Source of the DNA: Rhizobiales bacterium Ga0077545
Lineage (GTDB): Bacteria; Pseudomonadota; Alphaproteobacteria; Rhizobiales; Methylopilaceae
Length of the DNA: 64,000 nt
Direction of reading: 5' to 3'
Assembly (NCBI GenBank): GCA_001464335.1
Contig: LNEV01000002.1
Location: forward strand, 154,449-218,448
The notes below the pieces were generated by a model. It saw nothing but the letters and a program-made list of their open reading frames with translations. It ran no database searches and was not told where the DNA came from. The translations under genes and the position numbers were made by a program. How positions within the stretch are numbered: the first letter of the stretch is position 1; every line of letters starts with the position of its first letter. Below, one piece after another: positions 57,838 through 64,000 of the stretch.

Positions 57838-60800
57838 ATGAAGTTTCTGGAAGATGGCCCGGACATTCCCCATGAACTTTTGCTCGCACGCGATCAAGGG
57901 CGGGTGATCTTCTTTTGTGGTGCTGGCGTTTCAAGAGCAAGAGCAAATCTGCCCGACTTCTATGGGTTAGCTCGCACTGTGATAAACCGCCTTGGGGCAG
58001 AAGACAGCAGCCCAGCATCGAGGTTGATAAAAGAAGCATACGAGATCGACCAACGCCTGGGAATGCAAGGCATAATATCGGCTGATCGCGTTTTTGGGCT
58101 GCTCGAACGGGAATTCCAATCCGAAGATATCAGGGCGGCGGTGGCATCGGCCTTAAAGCCCGCACTGGATGCCGATTTGAGCGCCCACAGAACGTTGGTT
58201 GACCTTGCAACCACTCGTGAAGGGGCGCTGCAGCTGGTCACGACAAATTTCGATCGCCTTTTTGAGGATTGCGGGGGCGCACATCGCACTTGGCATCCGC
58301 CAAGCCTTCCTGACCCATCTCGTTCCCAGGACATGAACGGCGTAATATACCTACACGGTCGAGCTAATGCTGATTACTCGGGCGCGGATGGGGATGGATT
58401 TGTTCTTTCAAGCGCAGAATTTGGAAGAGCATATCTTGCAGATGGGTGGGCGACTTCCTTCATTCGAGAAATAGTCCAACGATACATTGTAGTCTTTGTT
58501 GGATATGCAGCGGATGACCCGCCCGTACATTATCTGCTAGAGGCTCTTCACAGGTCGAGCCGCGGAACGCCCAACGCATATGCGTTTCAGGCCGATGATC
58601 GACTAGAAGCCGCTGGGACTTGGAGACACAGGGGAGTTCATGCGCTTTCCTATCAAGTTGACGTGGGCCATACGGCGCTCTGGAGGACGCTAGAAGCTTG
58701 GTCTTCTCGTGCTATTGATCCAGACAAGTGGATAGAAGAGATAGTTGAAAAGGCGAAACGCGGGCCCCGCAGTCTATCGCCGCATGAGCGTGGTCAAGTA
58801 GCGCATGTCGTGTCTACCACTGAAGGCGCAAAGAGGTTCGCGTCCGCTGTAACTTCTCCTCCCGCAGAGTGGCTTTGTGTATTTGATCGCTATCATCGGT
58901 TCGGCTTACCAGGTCATTCAGGCTCTCTCACGCAAAAGGGGCCTTTTGTCGATCCATTTGATTTGTATGGGCTAGACTCAGATCCTTTGCCCCTGCGGGT
59001 GGAGGCCGATGATTATTATTCAAAGCGAGATGTCCCCGTCGACGCTTGGGATGCATTCGAATTGAATAGGCTGGATCGCTCGGCGGGCGATGAAAGCTTC
59101 TCTTCTTTTAGAGGACAGTGGGCTGGTCAGAGCCCGCGACTCGTTCCGCGGCTCCAGCAACTTTGTCTTTGGCTAGGTCAGATTTGCCATCAACCCGCAG
59201 CTGTTTGGTGGGCCGCAGGCCAGTACAGAATTCACGAGTCCGTACGGAATGTAATTTCTTATCAAGCGGAGCATCACGGACGCGACTTCCCCGCGAACAT
59301 TAGGAAAGCGTGGCAAGCTCTCTTCGAAGGTTGGGAGGATTCGGCTGGTGAGATCGATCGCGATTGGTATTCGTTTTTGGCATTGGTGAAGAAGGACGGT
59401 TGGAACAAAACTACGATCCGGCGAATGCAGAATATATTGCGACCGCGCCTGACCGCAGAGTCAGATTTTAGGCGCGGACCGATACCACCTGCATTGGACG
59501 CAACCGAAGATCGGCGTCTCGTGCGCATGAAAGTTAGGTATCCAGACATACCGGAACAACTCGTGGTGCCAGATGACCACTGCGCGGAAGTCGCCAAAGC
59601 ACTTCGACGCAATCTCGAGCTCGCGGTGTCACTCGAAGAAGAAGTAGGCGGATTTGGTTTGGGCGGATTGAGCCCGATCGTTGAGGAGAAGAAACCGGGA
59701 CAGGAAGGCTACCAGCGTCGGCACGGACTTTCAGCTGCGCTGATCCAGTTCAGCACCGTCTTTGCTCAACTCGTGACAGTGGATCGACTGGCAGCGAAAC
59801 AAGAGTTCCAGTCATGGCTTACCGATGATGACGCCGTATTCGCGAGGTTGAGAATATGGGCGGCTGGGTTCAATGAGATCGTTTCGCGAAGTGAATTCGG
59901 CTCACTAATAAATTCTCTGTCCGATGACGCCTTCTGGGACATCCATCATCAGCGAGATCTCCTTCTCGTTCTTACCACGCGATGGAAAAGGCTGCAGCCG
60001 GTCGAAAGGCGCTTGATCGAAACTCGCCTAGTCAAGGGGCCGAAGCGCTGGCGAGCGGAGAACAACAAAGAGTTTAGGAGACGGCGTGCCTGGTCGACTT
60101 TGCAACGTTTGAGTTGGCTGCAAGCAGCAGGATTAAAACTTTCGTCAGTTGCCGCCAGCAAAGCCGTGGAAGCTCAACAGTCCTTGCCGGATTGGAAGCC
60201 TCACTATGCTGATAAAGCGGCTGACTCATTAGAAGGTAGAAGCGGGGTCGTCCAAACAAACAGAGACCATCGTGTGCTGAAGGACGTGCCCCTGATTGAC
60301 GTGACCCGAACAGCACTCGCGTTCGGCGGACGTACGGATGATTTTCTTACAGAAAACGATCCATTCGCTGGATTAGTTGCAGACTGTCCGACACGTGCGT
60401 TTGCTGCGCTAAGAAAGGATGCCAAGGGCGGTCAGATTCCGGAGTGGGCTTGGAGCACATTTTTGCATTCACCCACCCGAAATGCTGACACTTCAAGACG
60501 AAGAATGCTCATTGGGCGCACCGTTTGTAGGCTTTCTGTTGCGGACATCGAGTCAATCATTCGGCCAGCATCTGATTGGTTTAATGTTGCAAGCGAAGGC
60601 ATGGACGCCTCGTGCGTGGAGCTGTTCGATGCCGTACTCGATCGTTTGATCACGACGTTGTCCGCATCTCCAGAGGCAGGTGCGTCCGGGGTTGGTCGGG
60701 TAGCGGCGAAACCGGACTGGACCATGCAAGCAATCAATTCTCCAACGGGCAAAATCGTGGAGGCGCTATTCAATGACCCACGCAGTAAAGGTGTAGACCG

Positions 60801-61650
60801 GGGTGGAGGGTTTTCGTCCGATTGGTTGCGGCACGTTGAGCGTGTTATCAATCTCCCAGACGAGTTGCGCCGTCATGCATTGGTGCTCCTTTTTCACAAT
60901 CTAAAGTGGTTCTACTGGGTAGACGCAGATTGGACCGTAAATACACTTTTGCCAGTTCTTTCAAGAGAGGGCGATGACAGGGGGGCAGCGTGGGCGGGAT
61001 TATTCTGGTCTGCGAGAACACCTGACCGCGAACTCTATATGCTCCTCAAAGAAGGGCTTCTGGCCATTGCCACAGAGGTTTCTGTTGCTGGCGCTGCCTA
61101 CGAGGAAATACTTGCGGGTATGATTCTGGCCGGCTGGGGCAGTATTGATGACGCTGGTCACCGTTGCATCACTGACCAAGAAATGCGCAGGTTGATTCTC
61201 CGTGTTGACGACAGCTTCCGCTCCAATATTCTGCGGCAGGCTCGGCACTGGGGAGCAGAAGTCGAAGCTTGGGCCGATGAGCTTGTTGCACTGGTGCGGC
61301 TTTGGCCTCGTCAAAACGCTGTGCGTTCGGCGGCGAATTCCGCAAGATTCGCGGAGCTGGCGTTTTCTAGCACGTCACACTTCCCCGAGTTGGTTGACGC
61401 GATGCTCCCGCTAGTCATCCCTATTCAGCGGGACCATCTGCTGCTGCCAGACCTTCGCGATTCTGACGCAGGGTTGACAGAGCAACATCCGAGCCACGCG
61501 CTTGCGCTGCTATATGCAATACTACCTGAGTCAGCTTCTCTTTGGCCTTACGGAATCGAAAAATTGTTCGATCGGATCGAAGAGGCGGACGCTTCGTTGG
61601 GTTTTGATTTCCGCCTGATCGAACTGCGACGCAGATGGGACGCGCGCTAG
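57838..61650 (+). CDS. Large SIR2-domain defence protein (Dsr1-like)
   Basis: This 1270-residue protein has an N-terminal SIR2 domain: VIFFCGAGVSRARANLPDF with GAGVS at 28-32, VTTNFDRLFEDCG with Asn137 and GVIYLHGRANADYSG with His173, and VFVGYAADDPP at about 227. The catalytic Asn and His are in place, so it should cleave NAD. The remaining ~1000 residues are helical with no enzyme motif and may sense phage proteins; size and layout resemble Dsr1 with a DUF4020-like C-terminus. It is probably an abortive-infection NADase. It stands alone after its own 150 bp leader. Confidence 0.8.
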   Translation: MKFLEDGPDIPHELLLARDQGRVIFFCGAGVSRARANLPDFYGLARTVINRLGAEDSSPASRLIKEAYEIDQRLGMQGIISADRVFGLLEREFQSEDIRAAVASALKPALDADLSAHRTLVDLATTREGALQLVTTNFDRLFEDCGGAHRTWHPPSLPDPSRSQDMNGVIYLHGRANADYSGADGDGFVLSSAEFGRAYLADGWATSFIREIVQRYIVVFVGYAADDPPVHYLLEALHRSSRGTPNAYAFQADDRLEAAGTWRHRGVHALSYQVDVGHTALWRTLEAWSSRAIDPDKWIEEIVEKAKRGPRSLSPHERGQVAHVVSTTEGAKRFASAVTSPPAEWLCVFDRYHRFGLPGHSGSLTQKGPFVDPFDLYGLDSDPLPLRVEADDYYSKRDVPVDAWDAFELNRLDRSAGDESFSSFRGQWAGQSPRLVPRLQQLCLWLGQICHQPAAVWWAAGQYRIHESVRNVISYQAEHHGRDFPANIRKAWQALFEGWEDSAGEIDRDWYSFLALVKKDGWNKTTIRRMQNILRPRLTAESDFRRGPIPPALDATEDRRLVRMKVRYPDIPEQLVVPDDHCAEVAKALRRNLELAVSLEEEVGGFGLGGLSPIVEEKKPGQEGYQRRHGLSAALIQFSTVFAQLVTVDRLAAKQEFQSWLTDDDAVFARLRIWAAGFNEIVSRSEFGSLINSLSDDAFWDIHHQRDLLLVLTTRWKRLQPVERRLIETRLVKGPKRWRAENNKEFRRRRAWSTLQRLSWLQAAGLKLSSVAASKAVEAQQSLPDWKPHYADKAADSLEGRSGVVQTNRDHRVLKDVPLIDVTRTALAFGGRTDDFLTENDPFAGLVADCPTRAFAALRKDAKGGQIPEWAWSTFLHSPTRNADTSRRRMLIGRTVCRLSVADIESIIRPASDWFNVASEGMDASCVELFDAVLDRLITTLSASPEAGASGVGRVAAKPDWTMQAINSPTGKIVEALFNDPRSKGVDRGGGFSSDWLRHVERVINLPDELRRHALVLLFHNLKWFYWVDADWTVNTLLPVLSREGDDRGAAWAGLFWSARTPDRELYMLLKEGLLAIATEVSVAGAAYEEILAGMILAGWGSIDDAGHRCITDQEMRRLILRVDDSFRSNILRQARHWGAEVEAWADELVALVRLWPRQNAVRSAANSARFAELAFSSTSHFPELVDAMLPLVIPIQRDHLLLPDLRDSDAGLTEQHPSHALALLYAILPESASLWPYGIEKLFDRIEEADASLGFDFRLIELRRRWDAR

Positions 61651-61674
61651 GCCCGGAGGTCATTCCGCGATACT

Positions 61675-61714
61675 GTAGGGAGCGTGGATTCGAACCCACG
61701 ACACTAAGCTTGGA
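61675..61714 (-). other. tRNA 3'-half-like fragment
   Basis: On the minus strand the sequence ends CCACGCTCCCTACA after a T-arm-like GTGGGTTCGAATCCAC and a variable-loop-like AGTGTC. It lacks one base of a proper T-arm, and no tRNA 5' half is nearby. It may be the scar of an earlier attachment site. Confidence 0.4.
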
Positions 61715-61731
61715 TAGCATACGGTCGTCTA

Positions 61732-62145
61732 TCAAAAATCCTTTTTGTTGAGCGGGTCTGGTCGAAATGGTGCGAGCGCACTCCGAATGATGCCGCGAAG
61801 CTGAAAGCAGTAATTGAACAGCTTCCTGCGGTCGCTCGCAGAGGAAGCGGCCAACAGCGGGGTCATCGTCATGATGTTGGCGATTTCCGGATCGCTCTTA
61901 AGGCGACTCTGAGCGTCGTCCCAAGCCTTTTTCGTATCAATGCCTTTGGCAATGGCGACCTTGTCCAAGGCCGTCATGAGGTCTTGAATTTGATCATCTG
62001 CGGGAATCTGCGAGGCGTCGCAGACATGCTTCTGCATGGCGTATGTCATGAATGCGTTCACGGCCTCAGCGTGGCCAAGCGGGACTTCGGTGGCGGCGAC
62101 AGGCAGGGCATGTAGCGCAAGCCCTATAGCGATGAGGTGTTTCAT
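61732..62145 (-). CDS. Secreted hypothetical protein
   Basis: The product has 137 residues from ATG 62145 with GGGGATG upstream. A signal peptide is HLIAIGLALHALPVAA (residues 3-18). The mature protein is helical (NAFMTYAMQKHVCDASQIPADD, KKAWDDAQSRL) with two cysteines that may bond. Family unknown. It is two bases downstream of the membrane protein gene, so both form an operon. Confidence 0.65.
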   Translation of the reverse strand: MKHLIAIGLALHALPVAATEVPLGHAEAVNAFMTYAMQKHVCDASQIPADDQIQDLMTALDKVAIAKGIDTKKAWDDAQSRLKSDPEIANIMTMTPLLAASSASDRRKLFNYCFQLRGIIRSALAPFRPDPLNKKDF

Positions 62146-62147
62146 CG

Positions 62148-62738
62148 TCACATCCCCACGGCTTGCAGCTTGCTCCACGTAGCGCTGCAGCCCGTAAAGC
62201 ACATGCCGTCGATCATGATCGAGAAGCGGCGAACCCGGTCGCCATTGCTGAGAATGAAATCGACAGTCTTCCGACCCTCAAGCAGCGTGAACACGGGAAG
62301 GGATGCGCGGTCGATTTCCCAGCCCTTGTCTGAGACTTCTCGGAGCTGCATCTGCATCGCCTTGCGCGCCGTGTTCTCTGTGGAATCCCGGTCGATGTAC
62401 TGGAACAGGGCTGCGAGCAGAACGAGACCGATGCTAATCGTCTGCCATGAAGCGCGTCGGCGAATAATTGGCCGGGAAGCGCGGGGAGCGGGCGCCGCGG
62501 TTTGGGCGGAGCTTGGATCGCTATTCGAGACCTGCGCAGGCTTCTCGTCCGGGACATGCGCGCCCCGGTAAACAAGGTAGGCCGGTCCGAACATGCCTGC
62601 CAAGATTAGAGGCACACCGAGGGCTAGGTGCATCCCAGAAATCGCGACAATGAGAAAGGTGATAACCCCAAATATCACTCCGCCATATACCGATGAATCG
62701 GCACGGCGTGCCGCTGCTGAAGAACCTTGATCTGACAT
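62148..62738 (-). CDS. Hypothetical membrane protein
   Basis: The product has 196 residues from ATG 62738. It has two hydrophobic segments near residues 18-57 (VYGGVIFGVITFLIVAIS, ALGVPLILAGMFGPAYLVY), a Ser/Pro/Ala linker, one more span near 100-115 (ISIGLVLLAALFQYI) and a periplasmic C-terminal domain with a Cys pair (MCFTGC). No family is known. Divergent from the Xre gene. Confidence 0.65.
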   Translation of the reverse strand: MSDQGSSAAARRADSSVYGGVIFGVITFLIVAISGMHLALGVPLILAGMFGPAYLVYRGAHVPDEKPAQVSNSDPSSAQTAAPAPRASRPIIRRRASWQTISIGLVLLAALFQYIDRDSTENTARKAMQMQLREVSDKGWEIDRASLPVFTLLEGRKTVDFILSNGDRVRRFSIMIDGMCFTGCSATWSKLQAVGM

Positions 62739-62815
62739 CGCTGCCCCGAATGGATCAATAAACCGAGGACTTATAGGCCGTCGCAAAGAAGGCATCAAGA
62801 TGTTGGCGTCGTCTC

Positions 62816-63085
62816 ATGGAGGCGAAGCGAATCGTTGCTTGGAATTTGAGGCGGCTGCGCGTTGATGCGGGGTTGTCGCAGGACGATCTCGCGTTTCGAG
62901 CTGGGCTTGATAGGGCGTATGTCGGGCGCGTGGAGCGAGCTGTAGTGAGCGTGACCGTCGGAACACTCGATAAGCTGGCGAACGCTTTGGCGGTGCCTGT
63001 GAGCGAGCTACTCCGGGAGCCGCCCGAAAATGCCGAAATGCCTGAGCCAATGAAGGGCGGTAGACCCACTAAAGACGGAGGTTAA
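62816..63085 (+). CDS. Xre-family helix-turn-helix regulator
   Basis: This 89-residue protein is built on one HTH_3 domain: VAWNLRRLRVDAGLSQDDLAFRAGLDRAYVGRVERAVVSVTVGTLDKLANAL. The short tail has no other domain. It is the last gene inside the island and may control the divergent membrane protein genes or island excision. An upstream GGAGG is not obvious. Confidence 0.88.
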   Translation: MEAKRIVAWNLRRLRVDAGLSQDDLAFRAGLDRAYVGRVERAVVSVTVGTLDKLANALAVPVSELLREPPENAEMPEPMKGGRPTKDGG

Positions 63086-63109
63086 GCCGGCTGGAGCAGG
63101 CCATCGCGC

Positions 63110-63148
63110 TGTAGCTGCGATGTAGCTAGACGCGAATAACGTAGCTTG
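63110..63148. other. Possible integrase or excisionase arm sites, right end
   Basis: TGTAGCTGC (63110-63118), TGTAGCTAG (63121-63129) and CGTAGCTTG (63140-63148) lie next to the right att site. The first two share TGTAGCT with the two left-end sites. Confidence 0.45.
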
Positions 63149-63174
63149 AGATTTCAGCTAAGTCATTGAATTTT

Positions 63175-63220
63175 ATGGTAGCGAGGGAGGGACTCGAACC
63201 CCCGACACGCGGATTATGAT
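63175..63220. repeat. Right attachment site inside the tRNA-Met gene
   Basis: Identical to 32466-32511. It covers the tRNA 3' half from the anticodon loop to CCA, so integration leaves the tRNA intact here. Confidence 0.95.
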
Positions 63221-63252
63221 TCCGCTGCTCTAACCAGCTGAGCTACCCCGCC
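63176..63252 (-). tRNA. tRNA-Met (CAT anticodon, elongator type)
   Basis: On the minus strand the 77-nt sequence starts GGCGGGGTAGCTCAG and ends TCGCTACCA with an encoded CCA. The anticodon stem GCGGA/TCCGC holds the loop ATCATAA, so the anticodon is CAT. A T-arm with GGGGGTTCGAGTCCC-type sequence is present. A CAT tRNA could also be the Ile2 type read with lysidine; the stem sequences look like elongator Met of Rhizobiales. Confidence 0.92.
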
Positions 63253-63338
63253 ATCTGGCGCGGATATAAGGAGGCGCGTGAAAGCGTGTCAAGGAAGGCG
63301 GCGCACTTAAATGAAGGCGCCGCCCCGGCGTGCTGGTT

Positions 63339-63650
63339 TTAAAGCTCGTCGAAGACGTCTTCGCGTTCCTTCAGGGGTTTGGGAGGGAGCTCGGCCGAGA
63401 GCATGGCCCGGTAGATGCCGGTGATCGGGCTGCGGTAATGCTCCGAATCGTCCCAGGCCTGCAGGGCGCGGTTGCCCTGGCTCAGCATTTCCGGCGTCGG
63501 CTCCGCGATGGCATTGAGGGCCGCGTGGGCATAGCGCTCGATGCGCTCCCTCTCGGCAGCCGGAGCCGCGTCGAGACCTTGGCCCTCGAATTCGGGAACC
63601 GATTTTACGTGTTCGGCCCAGATCGCTTCGGCGATCGTGTTCAGCAGCAT
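63339..63650 (-). CDS. Conserved hypothetical protein
   Basis: The 103-residue helical protein reads MLLNTIAEAIWAEHVKSVPEFEGQG, ERERIERYAHAALNAIAEPTPEML and YRSPITGIYRAMLSAELPPKP. The ERIERYAHAAL helix is like that of phage-related and chromosomal hypotheticals in Rhizobiales. It lies outside the island, near the tRNA. Function unknown. Confidence 0.65.
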   Translation of the reverse strand: MLLNTIAEAIWAEHVKSVPEFEGQGLDAAPAAERERIERYAHAALNAIAEPTPEMLSQGNRALQAWDDSEHYRSPITGIYRAMLSAELPPKPLKEREDVFDEL

Positions 63651-63918
63651 TTGTCACATCTCCCTGCCGGTCGGCCGGTTCGCTCTATCCCAGAAGGGTC
63701 GCGCGAAGCTGGTCATTGCCGGTCATTCCAGCGGCGAGGCCGCGTTTGAAGTCCTTCCACACAAGTGGCGTCCGCCGCTGTCTTTGTCACCCCGCGCAAT
63801 AGTCGAACGGCTTTGGTGGGGGCGCGACAGGCGGGCGCTTTCTTCTTGACGAATTTTGCATTCATAATTCAAATATGCAAGGACGGATGCACGACGAGAC
63901 ACTCACCGGGGACATTTG
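63651..63918. other. Intergenic region before the aminotransferase gene
   Basis: No credible gene is visible. The lower-GC end (from about 63850, ATTTTGCATTCATAATTC) likely holds the promoter of the downstream gene. Confidence 0.5.
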
Positions 63919-64000
63919 ATGAGCACGAACACGACACGGACGGCGGGGCGTCATTTTCTGCAGATCCCGGGTCCGACGCCGGTTCCGGACCGGATCCTGC
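63919..64000 (+). CDS. Serine-glyoxylate-type aminotransferase, 3' truncated by the window
   Basis: The first 27 residues are visible: after a short Thr-rich start the sequence reads AGRHFLQIPGPTPVPDRIL. This is the N-terminal signature of class V aminotransferases that act on serine and glyoxylate (SgaA) in methylotrophs and rhizobia. The rest lies outside the window, so the exact substrate cannot be judged. Confidence 0.7.
   Translation, partial: MSTNTTRTAGRHFLQIPGPTPVPDRIL

Larger units (their letters stand above)
32466..63220. mobile_element. tRNA-Met-integrated genomic island of about 30.7 kb
   Basis: A 46-bp perfect direct repeat (32466-32511 and 63175-63220) contains the tRNA-Met 3' part from the anticodon loop to CCA. 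The copy on the right belongs to an intact tRNA; the left copy is a bare fragment. A tyrosine integrase starts 130 bp inside the left repeat, followed by AlpA-like and HUH-type genes. Short TGTAGCT motifs lie next to both ends. Cargo covers transport, oxidation and defence. The repeat spacing of 30,709 bp gives the element length. Confidence 0.92.

Overview
This is a 64 kb stretch of a GC-rich alphaproteobacterial chromosome, most likely from Hyphomicrobiales (Rhizobiales). The evidence is an Omp25/Omp31-type outer-membrane barrel, a bacterial Ku, DUF6894/DUF3606/DUF892/PRC-barrel stress genes, a match to the sigma-EcfG promoter pattern (GGAAC-N16-CGTT), a match to the alphaproteobacterial LexA box (GTTC-N7-GTTC), and a Rhizobiales-like tRNA-Met. 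No closer identification is possible from this window.

Region 1 (1-16955) is the right part of a siphovirus-type prophage, entered at the neck genes. The order is head-tail connectors, a Mu F-like head protein, gp10-like neck protein, tail terminator, tail tube, a tail chaperone pair joined by an inferred -1 frameshift, tape measure, tail tip/hub, tail fibre, endolysin, nested spanins and a small membrane protein, closed by a strong terminator. A glycosyltransferase and a methyltransferase sit on the opposite strand between the fibre and the endolysin, probably as cargo. Portal, terminase, capsid and integrase would lie to the left of the window.

Region 2 (17-32 kb) is a mosaic of small stress, DNA-repair and envelope genes: a secreted Gly-rich protein, DUF6894, small Cys-pair proteins, a LexA-box divergent pair, an Omp25-like barrel, an SRAP peptidase, Ku, DUF3606, a PRC-barrel protein, a DUF892 ferritin-like protein behind a near-perfect EcfG promoter, DUF2934, manganese catalase, and a FecR protein coupled to a CHASE2-PAS-GGDEF-EAL enzyme. 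It also holds two paralogous 25-residue membrane-peptide genes, a broken isochorismatase-family gene, and an intact plus a decayed DUF4326 gene.

Region 3 (32466-63220) is an integrated genomic island of about 30.7 kb. It is delimited by a 46-bp perfect direct repeat of the 3' part of the tRNA-Met gene, whose intact copy lies at 63176-63252. Just inside the left end is a tyrosine integrase, followed by an AlpA-like regulator and a probable HUH replication protein. The cargo falls into blocks: (a) glutaredoxin 2, a TSUP exporter, flavin reductase, a TetR regulator and two acyl-CoA-dehydrogenase-fold monooxygenases with a ribose-type ABC importer, which reads as an uptake and oxidation pathway; (b) a nucleoside deoxyribosyltransferase and a DUF1275 membrane protein; (c) a recombination and defence-like block with a serine recombinase, a HEPN pair, an unrecognised gene pair and DUF2971; (d) a HAD dehalogenase, RidA, a D-threonine-aldolase-like enzyme and tctABC under a divergent GntR regulator with two palindromic operators; (e) a 1270-residue SIR2 defence protein, two envelope proteins and an Xre regulator at the right end.

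Right of the tRNA lie a small conserved hypothetical gene and the start of a serine-glyoxylate-type aminotransferase, probably chromosomal backbone.
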